A stretch of 64,000 nucleotides of DNA, from positions 1 through 64,000 of the forward strand of contig NZ_UWPJ01000036.1 in assembly GCF_900606115.1 (NCBI RefSeq). Reading direction: 5' to 3'. Below, one piece after another: positions 28,514 to 41,959 of this stretch. Source of the DNA: Pigmentiphaga humi (GTDB taxonomy: Bacteria; Pseudomonadota; Gammaproteobacteria; Burkholderiales; Burkholderiaceae_B). Position 1 is the stretch's first letter, and each line of letters opens with the position of its first letter. A model generated the notes under the pieces. It saw only the letters and a list, made by a program, of their open reading frames with translations, did not search any database and had not been told where the DNA came from. The translations under genes and the position numbers were made by a program.

Positions 28514-29238
28514 GCATGAACACGAACTCGGGCATCCTGCACCTGATACCGGTTTCCCTGGGCGACGCCCCGCCCGAACGCTGGCTGCCCGCCGAGGCGC
28601 GCGCACTGGCCGGCCGGCTCGACACGTACATTGCGGAAAACGCCAAGACCGCCCGCGCCTTCCTCAAGTCCATCGGCACCCAGCGCCCCCTGCAGGAAAT
28701 CACCATCCATACCCTGGATGCACGCACCGGCGACCGCGACATCGCCGACTGGCTACGGCCGCTGGCGCAAGGCGGCGAGATCGGCCTGGTATCCGAAGCC
28801 GGCTGCCCCGCGGTGGCCGATCCCGGCGCCCGCGTGGCGCGGGCCGCCCATGCAATGGGCGTGCGGGTCCAACCCTGGGTGGGGCCCTCCTCCATCCTGC
28901 TCGGCCTGATGGCCAGCGGACTGGACGGACAGCGCTTCGCCTTCCATGGCTACGCCCCCGTGGACCAAGCCGATCGCGCGCGCCAACTGCGCGACTGGGA
29001 ACAGGCCTCGGCGCGCCACAACCAGACCCAGATGCTGATCGAAACGCCCTACCGCAACGGCGCCATGCACGCAGCGCTGCTCGCCGCGCTGCGGCCCACC
29101 ACGCTGTTGTGCGTCGCCCGCTCGCTTACGACCGACAACGAATGGGTGCGCACGCTGAGCATCGCCGACTGGAAGCGCCAGCCGCCTCCGCAACTGGACA
29201 AGCAGCCGACGCTGTTCCTGTTCCTGGCCAAGTCTTGA
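28510..29238 (+). CDS. SAM-dependent methyltransferase of the tetrapyrrole methylase/RsmI family
   Basis: A 242-residue protein with the tetrapyrrole methylase fold. It has HLIPVSLGD at the N-terminus, GEIGLVSEAGCPAVADPGARV near 88-108 (the SAM/substrate loop typical of RsmI-like enzymes), and a GPSSILLGLMASGL segment. It differs from canonical RsmI in its shorter length and N-terminus, so the exact RNA or other substrate is unknown. The ATG overlaps the yceF stop (ATGA), so the two are co-translated. Confidence 0.85.
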   Translation: MSMNTNSGILHLIPVSLGDAPPERWLPAEARALAGRLDTYIAENAKTARAFLKSIGTQRPLQEITIHTLDARTGDRDIADWLRPLAQGGEIGLVSEAGCPAVADPGARVARAAHAMGVRVQPWVGPSSILLGLMASGLDGQRFAFHGYAPVDQADRARQLRDWEQASARHNQTQMLIETPYRNGAMHAALLAALRPTTLLCVARSLTTDNEWVRTLSIADWKRQPPPQLDKQPTLFLFLAKS

Positions 29239-29245
29239 CGCAGTC

Positions 29246-30247
29246 TCAGCGCCAGCGCCAGCCGCCCCGGTCCACCGCGGTCCGCGCCACGCCGGCGCCG
29301 AAAGACACGCCCACGCGCTTGGCCACCCGTTCGGCGAAATTCTCGCGCACGGTGTAGTCGACCACGTCTTCGGCCTGAATCACGTCGCGCGCCACGCCTT
29401 CCACCGTGCCGAGATCGTCCGCGAGCCCCAGGTCGATGCTGCGCGCGCCGGTCCAGACCAGGCCGGAGAACATGTCGGGCGTCTCCTGCAGGCGATCGCC
29501 CCGGCCCTCGCGCACGGCTTCGACGAACTGCTGGTAGATCTCCTTGACCAGCGCCTGCGCATGCGCCTGCTGCGACGGATTGGCGGGCGAGAACGGGTCG
29601 AGCATGGCCTTGTTCTCGCCCGACACCACCAGGCGCCGCTCCACCCCCAGCTTGTCCATCAGCCCGGTAAAGCCGAAGCCTTCCATGATCACGCCTATCG
29701 AACCGACCACACTGGCCCGGTTGACGTAGATCCTGTCGGCGGCAGCGGCCACGTAGTAGCCGCCCGAGGCGCAGATTTCCTCGACGACGGCATAGACGGG
29801 CTTGTCCGGATGCAGCGCGCGCAGGCGGCGGATCTCGTCGTAGATCATGCCGGCCTGCACGGGGCTGCCTCCCGGGCTGTTGATGCGCAGCACCACGCCC
29901 TTGGCCCCGCCCTCGTCGAACGCCGCCTGCAGCGCGGCATTGATTTTCTCGGCGCTGGCCTCGCCATCGGCATCGATGACGCCGTCCAGGTTGACCAGCG
30001 CGGTATGCGCGGCAGGCACGCCCGACGTACTGCCGCGGAACAGCACGCCGGTAGCCGCCAGCACGATCAGCACCACGGCCGTCAGCGCCACGAGGCGGAA
30101 GAAAATGCTCCAGCGGCGCCGCGCGCGTTGCTCGCGGATCGAGGCGAACACCATTTTTTCCAGTACGTCGCGCTCCCACTGGCCGGGAATGCCGGGAGCG
30201 CCGGCGGGAAGATCGGAGGACGAATCGGGGCGTATGTCCTGGGACAT
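29246..30247 (-). CDS. sppA: Signal peptide peptidase SppA, short form
   Basis: An inner-membrane serine protease of family S49 that degrades released signal peptides. The 333-residue protein has a transmembrane segment at about 49-68, then the periplasmic protease domain with nucleophile S161 (ICASGGYY) and general base K213 (SGENKAMLDPF). This is the single-domain form, about half the size of E. coli SppA. It is convergent with the methyltransferase gene, 7 bp away. Confidence 0.95.
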   Translation of the reverse strand: MSQDIRPDSSSDLPAGAPGIPGQWERDVLEKMVFASIREQRARRRWSIFFRLVALTAVVLIVLAATGVLFRGSTSGVPAAHTALVNLDGVIDADGEASAEKINAALQAAFDEGGAKGVVLRINSPGGSPVQAGMIYDEIRRLRALHPDKPVYAVVEEICASGGYYVAAAADRIYVNRASVVGSIGVIMEGFGFTGLMDKLGVERRLVVSGENKAMLDPFSPANPSQQAHAQALVKEIYQQFVEAVREGRGDRLQETPDMFSGLVWTGARSIDLGLADDLGTVEGVARDVIQAEDVVDYTVRENFAERVAKRVGVSFGAGVARTAVDRGGWRWR

Positions 30248-30365
30248 GAAAGAAAGGCTCGCGGAAAAAAGGACGAACTACGGACCGCGGCCACCGGGCC
30301 GCGGCGGATCAATCGCTAGGATAGGCCATGTTGCCCCGCAGCGACAGCCGCGAAGCGGGCCCGGC

Positions 30366-31034
30366 TCAGGGCCGCAAACGGCTTTGCAGCCATCCGCCCA
30401 GTTCGGCGATGCTGCCGACCAGGGCCTGCGGGCCGCAGCCGGCCAGTTCGCCCAGCGCATGGGCGCCATAGGTGACGCCGACGCCGTGGATGCCGGCATT
30501 GCACGCCATCTGCAGATCGTGCGAGGTATCCCCCACCATGATCGCGCCGGCCGGATCGGCGTCCAGTTCGCGCATGATCTCGTACAACATGGCCGGATTG
30601 GGCTTGGAGAAGGTCTCGTCGGCGCAGCGCGTGGCGTCGAAGTAACGGCGCAAGCCGGTCGCTTCCAGCGCGCGCTCCAGCCCCACCCGGCTCTTGCCCG
30701 TCGCCACGGCCAGCCGCACGCCGCGCCCGGCCAGCTCCGACAGCATCTGCTCGGCGCCTTCGAACAGCCTGAGCTCCGGGTCCTTGGTCAGGTAGTGGAA
30801 GCGGTAGCGGGCGACGAAGGCAGGAACCTGGCGCTGCTCGAGCGTGGGCACGGCAGCCAGCAGCGCCTCCTGCAGGCTCAGGCCGATCACCCAGGCCGCG
30901 GCCTCGTCGGGCGGCACCGGCAGGCCCAGGTCGCGGCAGGCGGACTGGATCGCGGCAATGATGGTGGGCGTAGAGTTCATCAGGGTGCCGTCCCAATCGA
31001 ACACCACCAGCGAATAGCCTTCCACAGCGCTCAT
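30366..31034 (-). CDS. gph: HAD-superfamily hydrolase, phosphoglycolate phosphatase-like
   Basis: A 222-residue haloacid dehalogenase-type phosphatase. Motif I is FDWDGTLMNST with nucleophile D13 and acid D15; motif II is in AVATGKS; motif III is K144 in SKPNP; motif IV is VGDTSHDLQMA near 168. The cap domain is helical, like phosphoglycolate phosphatase, but substrate cannot be proved. It lies between rluC and sppA on the same strand. In related bacteria the same slot downstream of rluC is held by a Gph-like gene. Confidence 0.85.
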   Translation of the reverse strand: MSAVEGYSLVVFDWDGTLMNSTPTIIAAIQSACRDLGLPVPPDEAAAWVIGLSLQEALLAAVPTLEQRQVPAFVARYRFHYLTKDPELRLFEGAEQMLSELAGRGVRLAVATGKSRVGLERALEATGLRRYFDATRCADETFSKPNPAMLYEIMRELDADPAGAIMVGDTSHDLQMACNAGIHGVGVTYGAHALGELAGCGPQALVGSIAELGGWLQSRLRP

Positions 31035-31111
31035 TGATGTACCCTCCTGTCGCTGCGCCACATCTTCCCCGAGGAAGGTCGCGCGCCCTCCGGGCGGCCG
31101 GGCGGGCGCGC

Positions 31112-32107
31112 TCATGGATTTTCCAGTTTCTTGATGAAATCGAGACAATCCTGCGGCAGGTCCGCCTGGAAAGCCAGCGCCTCGCCCGTCAGGGGGTGCG
31201 GCACGCACAGGGTATGCGCATGCAGGAACATGCGCCGGAACCCCAGCGCGGCCGCCCCGGCGTTGGCCGCTTCGTCGCCGTATTTGTCGTCGCCGACGAT
31301 GGGAAAGCCGCAACTGAGCAGATGCACGCGGATCTGGTGGGTGCGGCCGGTCTTGAGTTCGGCATCCAGCAGCGAGTAGGCGCCGTAACGCTGCCTGAGC
31401 ACGAAAATGGTATGGGCGGGCTGGCCGTCCTGGTCGACCCGGACGCGCCGCTCGCCCGACTGGGTGGTCCACTTGAGCAGCGGCTTGCGCACATGCTGGC
31501 GGTCGTTGACCCAGTCGCCCGCGACCATGGCCAGGTAATGCTTGTTCCACAGGCCGTCGCGCAGCGACTGATGCAGGCCCACCAGCGCGTTGCGCTTCTT
31601 GGCGACCAGCAGCAGGCCCGAGGTGTCCCGGTCGAGCCGGTGCACCAGCTCGAGGAACTTGGCCTGCGGCCGGGCGCGGCGCAATTGCTCGATCACGCCG
31701 AAATCGACGCCGCTGCCGCCGTGCACCGCCACGCCCGCCGGCTTGTCGATGGCCAGCAGGGCATCGTCCTCGAACACGATGGGAAACTCGCTGGGCGGCA
31801 CGAAGCGCACCGGCACCTCGGGCAGCCGGAACGGCGGCACGCGGACGAGGTCGCCGGATTCGATGCGGTGGTCCACCGCCACCCGGCCCTTGTTGACGCG
31901 CACCTCGCCGCCGCGGATGGCCTTGTAGAGGTGGCTCTTGGGCACGCCCTTGCACAGGCGCAGCAGGAAATTGTCCAGCCGCTGGCCGTGATGCGACTCG
32001 TCCACCTCGACCAGGCGCACGGCAGGCGCGGGCGCGGCCTGGGGCGGCCGGGCGGGACGATCCCGGCCGGCTGAGGATTTCGCTTTGCGCAACAATGGTA
32101 GCGACAT
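31112..32107 (-). CDS. rluC: 23S rRNA pseudouridine synthase, RluC type
   Basis: Makes pseudouridines in 23S rRNA. In this 331-residue protein an S4 RNA-binding domain is at about 42-95 (GQRLDNFLLRLCKGVPKSHLYKAIRGG read in parts). The RluA-type catalytic domain carries D159 in HRLDRDTSG and the later GRTHQIRVH box. The first 30 residues are basic and Pro/Ala-rich. The assignment to RluC is supported by its divergence from rne, as in E. coli. The ATG at 32107 overlaps the -10 hexamer proposed for rne. Confidence 0.95.
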   Translation of the reverse strand: MSLPLLRKAKSSAGRDRPARPPQAAPAPAVRLVEVDESHHGQRLDNFLLRLCKGVPKSHLYKAIRGGEVRVNKGRVAVDHRIESGDLVRVPPFRLPEVPVRFVPPSEFPIVFEDDALLAIDKPAGVAVHGGSGVDFGVIEQLRRARPQAKFLELVHRLDRDTSGLLLVAKKRNALVGLHQSLRDGLWNKHYLAMVAGDWVNDRQHVRKPLLKWTTQSGERRVRVDQDGQPAHTIFVLRQRYGAYSLLDAELKTGRTHQIRVHLLSCGFPIVGDDKYGDEAANAGAAALGFRRMFLHAHTLCVPHPLTGEALAFQADLPQDCLDFIKKLENP

Positions 32108-32112
32108 ATAAT
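32084..32112 (+). promoter_or_regulatory. Candidate rne promoter
   Basis: A perfect TATAAT lies at 32107-32112 on the plus strand. The -35 region is weak (TTTGCG at 32084-32089 with 17-bp spacing, or TTGCGC one base later). A start near 32119 would begin the rne leader with a 7-bp hairpin. The -10 overlaps the rluC initiation codon, so the two genes would interfere. Confidence 0.5.
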
Positions 32113-32118
32113 CCTGAA

Positions 32119-32809
32119 GCCTGATCGAATCAGGCGGGTTGGAGCACAGGGTTGACGCACACGTCGACGCCCACCCAGTCTGCACTTCCTGCGTCGAGAC
32201 GCGCTTTTTGCGGCGTTTCCGCCAAGTGCGGGCCGGATCCAGGCCCAGGCACGCGAGCCCCATCGGTTTGCGGCACGCCGCCGAACCATCGCGGCAGTGC
32301 CTGCAACCGTTGCAGCACGCAGCCGGGCCGGGCAAGTCGCACGGTGTGCCGGAATTGTACCCGTCCCGCCCGCCGGATTCTTCCGGGCCGTCAAGGTCGC
32401 CCGACCGTCGCACCGCCGGCGCTTCGCCATCGAAGCCCTGCCCGCGACGGCGGACAAAGCGCCCGCGCACGCTAGTGCTTGAAACCGTCGTCGTATACGC
32501 AAAGGTTCGCCCATGAGGCGGGCCTGTCTGGCTCGCAACCACCGTGAAAACAACAGCTTTCGATTCCGCAACCCTTCATCGCCGGCACCGCAGATCGCGG
32601 TACCTAGGCGATGGCTGCGGCATCCACGGTGCCTGCGCTCTTTCCCGACCCTGCGCATGCCCACCCGGACAGTCATCGTGACCTGATCTGCGGGGTGCGG
32701 CTTTTCGCGCACCGGTTTCCTCCACTCGACTGCGCTTGCGCACGCTTCCTGGCGGCCCGAGGCTGCGCGCCGGTTTTTCGGCGCGACATGACCACGGAGA
32801 ACTTCATAC
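32119..32809 (+). promoter_or_regulatory. Long leader of rne with hairpins, no gene seen
   Basis: About 690 bases without a credible gene lie between rluC and rne. A tight hairpin (GCCTGAT/ATCAGGC, 3-nt loop) sits at 32119-32135, the predicted RNA 5' end. Another (CGCGCCG/CGGCGCG with a G plus five U loop) is at 32766-32785, 25 nt before the rne ATG. E. coli rne has a long 5' leader through which RNase E controls its own message; a similar role is inferred here. Confidence 0.55.
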
Positions 32810-35800
32810 ATGAAGCGCATGCTGTTCAACGCGACGCACCAGGAAGAACTGCGCGTCGCCATCGTCGATGGGCAAAAGCTCATCGACCTCGACATCGAAA
32901 CCGCCGGCCGCGAACAGCGCAAGGGCAACATCTACAAGGGCGTCATCACCCGCGTCGAACCCAGCCTGGAGGCCTGCTTCGTCAACTACGGCGAGGAACG
33001 CCACGGCTTCCTGCCGTTCAAGGAAATCGCCCGCAGCTACTTCAAGGAAGGCGTGGACGTGCGCAGCGCCCGCATCCAGGACGTGCTGCGCGAAGGCCAG
33101 GAATTGATCGTCCAGGTCGAGAAGGAAGAGCGCGGCAACAAGGGCGCCGCGCTGACCACCTTCATCTCGCTGGCCGGCCGCTATCTGGTATTGATGCCCA
33201 ACAACCCGCGCGGCGGCGGGGTCTCGCGCCGCGTCGAAGGCGAGGACCGCCAGGAACTGCGCGAAACCATGGAGCAGCTCCAGGTTCCGCAGGGCATGAG
33301 CATCATCGCCCGCACGGCCGGCATCGGCCGCAACGTCGAAGAGCTGCAGTGGGACCTGTCCTACCTGATGCAGCTGTGGACCGCCATCGACGGCGCGGCG
33401 CGCGAGAACACCGGCCCCATCCTGATCTACCTGGAATCCAGCCTGGTCATCCGGGCCATCCGCGACTATTTCTCGCCTGACATCGGCGAGATCCTGATCG
33501 ATACCGACGACATCGCCGACCAGGCCTGCGCCTTCATGAGCGTGGTGATGCCGGACAACGTCCAGCGGGTGAAACGCTACCGCGACGACGTGCCGCTGTT
33601 CTCGCGCTTCCAGATCGAACACCAGATCGAGACCGCCTACGCCCGCACGGTGCCGCTGCCTTCGGGCGGCGCGGTGGTGATCGACCACACCGAGGCCCTG
33701 GTAGCCGTCGACGTGAACTCGGCGCGCGCCACCAAGGGCAGCGACATCGAGGAAACCGCGCTGCGCACCAACCTCGAAGCCGCCGACGAAGTGGCCCGCC
33801 AGTTGCGCCTGCGCGACCTGGGCGGCCTGATCGTCATCGATTTCATCGACATGGAAGACGGCAAGAATCAGCGCGCCGTCGAACAGCGCCTGCGCGAAGC
33901 CCTGCATTTCGACCGGGCCCGCGTGCAAATGGGCAAGATCTCGCGCTTCGGCCTGATGGAACTGTCGCGCCAGCGCCTGCGTCCGGCCCTGAACGAGGGT
34001 TCGCACATCACCTGCCCGCGCTGCAACGGCACTGGCGTGATCCGCGACACCGAATCCAGCGCGCTGCAGGTGCTGCGCCTGATCCAGGAAGAATCCATGA
34101 AGGAGAACACGGCCTCCGTGCACGCTCAAGTGCCGGTGGAAGTGGCCACCTTCCTGCTGAACGAAAAGCGCACCGACATCGCCAAGATGGAAGCGCGCCT
34201 GAAGGTCAACGTCATCCTGATCCCCAACAAGCACCTCGACACCCCGCACCACCGCATCGAGCGGCTGCGCCACGACGATCCTCGCCTGGAGAGCACCAGG
34301 GCCAGCTTCGAACTGGCCGAGGCGCCCGAGACCAACCTGGCCTACTCGACCCAGGAACACGAGATCAAGGCGCGCCCCGAAGCCATCGTCAAGGGCATCA
34401 CCCCTTCGCAACCGGCACCGGTGTCGTCCACCCCCGCCAACGGCGCCCGGCCGGCGCGCGGCAAGCAGCCCGCGCAGGCCGAGGCCGCCGGCGGCTTCTC
34501 CGCCTTCATCGCCCGCTTGGTCGGCTGGCTCAAGGGCACGGGCACCGAGACTGCCGCGCCCGAACCGCGCGGCCGCAAGGAAGCCTCGCGCGAAGAGCGC
34601 GACCCCAACCGCAATCGCCGCCGTACGGCGCAGGGCAACCGCGGCCGCCGCGACGAGCGCGAGCAGCGCCCCGAAAGCGACGACAGCCGCAAGGAAGCCC
34701 GCGACACGCGCGAATCCCGCTCGCCGCGCCGCGATACCCGTCGCGACGAACGTCCGCGAACGGCCAAGGCCGAGGAAACCCGCCCGGCAGTCGCCCCTGC
34801 CGGCGAGGAAAGCGAACAGCAATCCGCCGAGAACCGCAACCGCAATCGCCGCGGCCGCCGTGGCAACCGCCGCGAAGAGCTGCCGGCCGATGAAGCCGCG
34901 CTGGGCGTCGCCCCGGTCGCCGCAGTCCCGGCAGCGGCCATCGCAGCCATGGCCGACGAAACCGTAGCTGTATCGCCTGCTGCAGTGGCAGCCCCCGAGG
35001 CCGAGCCGGCGGCGGATGTCCCGGCGCTGGCCGCCCAGGATGAGCTGGGCTCGTCTGCCGACACATCGGCCGATGGCGATAGCGAGCCCGAGCGCAAGCG
35101 CCGTCGCCGCCGCGGCCGCCGTGGCCGCCGCCAGAACGAGGCCGGCACCGGCACCAGCGACGACAGCCTGCAGGACGACGACGCGATCGACGAGGACGAC
35201 GCGGAATCCGGCGAACCGGCTCCGGCGGCCATCGTGTCCGAGCCCATCGTCGTCACGGCCCAGCCCCTGGAAACGGAAACGCCGGCTCCCATCGTGGCCG
35301 AGGTCGTGCAAGCCCCGGTACCGCAGGCTGAGCCCGACCAGGCAGCGCCGGCCCCGGCCGTGACCCAAGGCACGCCCACTGCCGAAGCGCCTGCCGCCGA
35401 ACCTGCCGAGGCCGCTGCCGTGCAGGAAAGCGTCGCGCCTGCACCGGCCGCCCAGGCTACCGCCGAGGAAACGCCCGCCGCGCAGGCGCCGGTCGTGGAG
35501 GCGCCCGCCGTGGAAACGCCGGTTGTCGCGACCCCGCGCGTGGAAGCTCCCGTTGCGGAAATGCCCGCTGCTGACGCCAGCGTCCCGACGCAAGCCGAAC
35601 CGGCCGCCCAGCCGGCGCCTGCCGCGCCTGCACCCACGCCTGCCGCCGTCAGCAGCGCCGCCGTGCCCGTCGTCGCTCCCGTCGACGCCGGCGCATCGAA
35701 CGACGATCTGCAGCGCGTGGTGCAGCAAGCCGGCATGCAGTGGGTCGAAACCGACCCCGCCAAGCTCGCGACTGCCCAACAGTCCCTGCCCTCCACTCCC

Positions 35801-35875
35801 GTTCGCCTGGGCCGCGAACCCCGCGTCCGTCCGCCTGCAGCCGCGGAAGTGCTGGTGCAGGTAGAGACTAGGTAG
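32810..35875 (+). CDS. rne: Ribonuclease E, degradosome scaffold
   Basis: An essential endoribonuclease for mRNA decay and tRNA/rRNA processing. The 1021-residue protein has a catalytic half (1-520) with the S1 domain (about 37-118), catalytic D301 and D344 equivalent to E. coli D303 and D346, and the Zn-link C402-P-R-C405. The C-terminal half is disordered: three Arg-rich clusters (about 600-680, 685-700, 760-780) likely bind RNA. A long Ala/Pro/Val/Glu stretch follows, and a short conserved end finishes in VLVQVETR. No enterobacterial degradosome sites are recognisable. The ATG at 32810 has GGAG about 10 nt upstream. Confidence 0.97.
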   Translation: MKRMLFNATHQEELRVAIVDGQKLIDLDIETAGREQRKGNIYKGVITRVEPSLEACFVNYGEERHGFLPFKEIARSYFKEGVDVRSARIQDVLREGQELIVQVEKEERGNKGAALTTFISLAGRYLVLMPNNPRGGGVSRRVEGEDRQELRETMEQLQVPQGMSIIARTAGIGRNVEELQWDLSYLMQLWTAIDGAARENTGPILIYLESSLVIRAIRDYFSPDIGEILIDTDDIADQACAFMSVVMPDNVQRVKRYRDDVPLFSRFQIEHQIETAYARTVPLPSGGAVVIDHTEALVAVDVNSARATKGSDIEETALRTNLEAADEVARQLRLRDLGGLIVIDFIDMEDGKNQRAVEQRLREALHFDRARVQMGKISRFGLMELSRQRLRPALNEGSHITCPRCNGTGVIRDTESSALQVLRLIQEESMKENTASVHAQVPVEVATFLLNEKRTDIAKMEARLKVNVILIPNKHLDTPHHRIERLRHDDPRLESTRASFELAEAPETNLAYSTQEHEIKARPEAIVKGITPSQPAPVSSTPANGARPARGKQPAQAEAAGGFSAFIARLVGWLKGTGTETAAPEPRGRKEASREERDPNRNRRRTAQGNRGRRDEREQRPESDDSRKEARDTRESRSPRRDTRRDERPRTAKAEETRPAVAPAGEESEQQSAENRNRNRRGRRGNRREELPADEAALGVAPVAAVPAAAIAAMADETVAVSPAAVAAPEAEPAADVPALAAQDELGSSADTSADGDSEPERKRRRRRGRRGRRQNEAGTGTSDDSLQDDDAIDEDDAESGEPAPAAIVSEPIVVTAQPLETETPAPIVAEVVQAPVPQAEPDQAAPAPAVTQGTPTAEAPAAEPAEAAAVQESVAPAPAAQATAEETPAAQAPVVEAPAVETPVVATPRVEAPVAEMPAADASVPTQAEPAAQPAPAAPAPTPAAVSSAAVPVVAPVDAGASNDDLQRVVQQAGMQWVETDPAKLATAQQSLPSTPVRLGREPRVRPPAAAEVLVQVETR

Positions 35876-35876
35876 G

Positions 35877-35958
35877 TCCCCCCCTACGCGCTTACGCGCG
35901 CCCCCCAGGGGGCGAGGCGCGTGGACCGGCAAAGCCGGATCCACCGCCTCCTGGGTCT
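35877..35958 (+). repeat. 80-bp interspersed element, copy D (after rne)
   Basis: Starts two bases after the rne stop, in the direction of rne transcription. It belongs to the variant with GTGGACCGG...GATCCACCGC around the central palindrome, shared with copies E and G. It marks the left edge of the signalling island. Confidence 0.9.
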
Positions 35959-36059
35959 GGGGGGAGGGTCTTGGATCGGGGTGGTTGGTTCTTTTGGTTT
36001 GTCTTGCACCGCGGCGCGGCTTTGCCGGGCCGGCGGTGCCTCTTCCTGAAAAGCTGCCC

Positions 36060-39533
<3,474 letters not shown>

Positions 39534-39540
39534 TGCGACC

Positions 39541-40368
39541 ATGGACCCGGACCTGGACGAGATCGAACTGGACTTCTTCATCGAAGCGATGCGCAGCCGC
39601 CACGGCTACGACCTGGGGCGGTACGCACGCGCTTCGCTGAAACGGCGGGTGCGAGGCCTGGTTGCCCAGCACGGCTTCGAGCACATCGGCGCGCTGGCCT
39701 CGCGGGTGCTGCGCGATGCGGCCTTCCTGCCGCGCGTGATCGAGGGCCTGTCGGTGCCGGTCTCGGAGATGTTCCGCGATCCCCACGTATTTGCCGCGTT
39801 GCGCACGCTCGTATTCCCGACGCTGGCTTCGTATCCGCACATCAACATCTGGCAAGCCGGTTGCGCCCATGGCGAGGAGATGTATTCGCTGGCGATCCTG
39901 CTCGAAGAAGCCGGGCTCTACGACCGCTGCCAGATATACGCCACGGACTTCTCCGACGCCGCGCTGGCGCGCGCACGCGAAGGCGTCTTCTCCACCCGCG
40001 AAGCCCGCACGGCCTCGCTGCGCTACCAGCAGGCCGGCGGCAGCCGCACGCTGGCCGATTACTACCATGCACGCTACGATCTGGTGAAACTGGACGATGG
40101 CCTGCGGCGCAACGTGATATTCGCCAACCACAACCTCGCCACCGACGGCGTGTTTTGCGAAGCCCACCTGATCCTGTGCCGCAACGTGCTGATCTATTTC
40201 AACGATGCGCTGCAGGACCACGTCTTGTCGCTGTTCGCCAACTGCCTGGTGCGCGGCGGCTACCTGTGCCTGGGCACGAAGGAAAACCTGTCGCTGGCGC
40301 CGGCCGCCGCCCATTTCATCGACGTCGACCGCAACGCGCGTATTTTCCGATCCGTGCGCACAGGCTGA
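39541..40368 (+). CDS. cheR: CheR-type protein glutamate methyltransferase
   Basis: SAM-dependent methyltransferase of the chemoreceptor-modifying family. The 275-residue protein has the helical N-domain (1-75) and the Rossmann domain with SAM loop QAGCAHGEEMYSLA near 100-113. This replaces the STGEEPYS text of true chemotaxis CheR and resembles CheR in non-motility sensor operons. LILCRNVLIYF (near residue 205) is the other family motif. It lies between the hybrid kinase and cheB; no methyl-accepting protein, CheA or CheW is encoded nearby. Confidence 0.93.
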   Translation: MDPDLDEIELDFFIEAMRSRHGYDLGRYARASLKRRVRGLVAQHGFEHIGALASRVLRDAAFLPRVIEGLSVPVSEMFRDPHVFAALRTLVFPTLASYPHINIWQAGCAHGEEMYSLAILLEEAGLYDRCQIYATDFSDAALARAREGVFSTREARTASLRYQQAGGSRTLADYYHARYDLVKLDDGLRRNVIFANHNLATDGVFCEAHLILCRNVLIYFNDALQDHVLSLFANCLVRGGYLCLGTKENLSLAPAAAHFIDVDRNARIFRSVRTG

Positions 40369-40376
40369 GGTATGTC

Positions 40377-40937
40377 ATGGAACTGGTGGTAATCGGCTGC
40401 TCGACCGGAGGTTTGCGCGCCTTGCAGGTATTGCTGGGGGGCCTTGCCCCCTGCCCGGCCACCGCTTTCGTGGCGGCCATCCATACCGCCTCGGCCGATA
40501 CCGGGCTGCTGTGCGAGCTGCTTGCGCCCTGGACCTCGATGCCCGTGGTCGAGGCTCAGGAACGCACTCCCGTCCGCTCCGGCACCCTGCAACTCGCGCC
40601 GCCGGGCTACCATCTGCTCATCGGTACCGATCGGCACTTCCAGCTCAGCGTGGACCCCAAGATCAGTTTCGTGCGGCCCAGCGTCACCGTCCTGCTCGAA
40701 TCGGCGGCCGCCGCTTACCGCGACCGGCTCGCCGGCGTCATTCTCACCGGCGCCAACGACGACGGCGCGGCAGGGCTGCTCGCCGTGCGTGCGCACGGCG
40801 GCCTGGCCCTGGTGCAAGACCCGCTCGAAGCGCAAGCCCCCGCCATGCCCCAGGCGGCGCTCGACCTTGCGGGCGCCGACCACTGCCTTTCCCTGGCCGG
40901 CCTTGCGGCCACACTCAACCGGATATGCAAGACTTGA
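40377..40937 (+). CDS. cheB: CheB-type protein methylesterase without receiver domain
   Basis: A 186-residue catalytic domain only. The active-site triad is S9 (GCSTGGL), H36 (AAIHTAS) and D129 (LTGANDDGAAG). Canonical CheB has an N-terminal receiver that restrains the esterase; here it is absent, as in several CheB proteins of non-chemotaxis operons, so activity may be constitutive or set by a receiver of the neighbouring kinase. It overlaps the next gene by 13 bp. The longer open frame upstream mirrors cheR. Confidence 0.92.
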   Translation: MELVVIGCSTGGLRALQVLLGGLAPCPATAFVAAIHTASADTGLLCELLAPWTSMPVVEAQERTPVRSGTLQLAPPGYHLLIGTDRHFQLSVDPKISFVRPSVTVLLESAAAAYRDRLAGVILTGANDDGAAGLLAVRAHGGLALVQDPLEAQAPAMPQAALDLAGADHCLSLAGLAATLNRICKT

Positions 40938-41959
40938 ACGCCGACATCCCCGCCCCGAAAATCCTCGTCGTCGACGATACGCCAGCCAATCTCTTCGCAA
41001 TGCGCCGGCTGCTGTCGCAGGTCGATGCCGAGCTGGTCGAGGCCTCCTCCGGCAACGAAGCCCTGATGCATTGCCTGGACCAGCGTTTCGCGCTGATCCT
41101 GCTGGACGTCAACATGCCTGAAATGGACGGCTACGAGGCCGCTTCGCTGCTGTCGAGCGAGCCGCTCAATCACGACACCCCCATCATTTTCGTCACGGCG
41201 GCCTATACAGACGATATCAACCGGCTCAAGGGCTACCGCAGCGGTGCGGTGGACTACATCGCCAAACCGGTCAACGATGCGATCCTGCTTTCCAAGGTCC
41301 GGGTCTTCCTCGAACTGGAAACCAGCAGGATGCGCCTGAACCAGGCGCTGGCCTCGCTGGAGCAGCGCAACCGGCAATTGCAGGACGAGATTGCGGAACG
41401 GCGCCGCGTGGAAGAACTGGTGCGCCACCAGGCCACCCACGACCCACTCACCGGGCTGCCCAATCGTGCGCTGTTCGGCGACACGCTGGAACGATTCCTC
41501 GATCCGGCGCTGCCGCAGATCCAGGACTTTGCGCTGCTCTACGTGGACATCGACGGCTTCAAGCCGGTCAACGACACCCATGGCCACCAGGTGGGCGACC
41601 TCCTGCTGCAAGCCTTTGCGCAACGCCTGCGGTCGGCCGTGCGCGCGGAGGACATGGTGGCGCGCCTGGGCGGCGATGAATTCGGCGTCCTGCTCAACGG
41701 CACCGGCGATACGGAAACGGTGATGCGCAAATGCGGCGACCTGTGCGCGCACCTGCGCGCGCCGTATCTGTTGTCGCGCAACGGCCGGGAATGCACGGCA
41801 AGCGTGGGCGCCAGCATCGGCGCGGCGATCGCGCCGGTGCATGGACGCACTCACGACGAACTCGTGCACGCCGCCGACCACGCCATGTACGAGGCCAAGC
41901 GCAGCGGCAAGAACCAGTTCCGGCTGGCCGGCCCGGAATCCGAGCCGCGCCGGCGCTAG
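40925..41959 (+). CDS. Receiver-GGDEF response regulator, diguanylate cyclase
   Basis: A 344-residue protein: receiver domain 10-128 with phospho-acceptor D61 in ILLDVNMPEMDG, a coiled-coil linker about 133-165, and a GGDEF domain with intact GGDEF at 249-253. The product-inhibition I-site RAED is at 240-243, exactly five residues upstream. It should make cyclic-di-GMP when phosphorylated, presumably by the hybrid kinase of the same operon. It overlaps cheB by 13 bp and meets the EAL gene tail to tail with a 4-bp overlap. Confidence 0.94.
   Translation: MQDLNADIPAPKILVVDDTPANLFAMRRLLSQVDAELVEASSGNEALMHCLDQRFALILLDVNMPEMDGYEAASLLSSEPLNHDTPIIFVTAAYTDDINRLKGYRSGAVDYIAKPVNDAILLSKVRVFLELETSRMRLNQALASLEQRNRQLQDEIAERRRVEELVRHQATHDPLTGLPNRALFGDTLERFLDPALPQIQDFALLYVDIDGFKPVNDTHGHQVGDLLLQAFAQRLRSAVRAEDMVARLGGDEFGVLLNGTGDTETVMRKCGDLCAHLRAPYLLSRNGRECTASVGASIGAAIAPVHGRTHDELVHAADHAMYEAKRSGKNQFRLAGPESEPRRR

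Noticed and set aside
32108-32809. Possible small genes in the rne leader
   Set aside because: Short open frames exist on both strands, but they are Arg/Pro-rich with no ribosome binding site. The region is better read as an untranslated leader.
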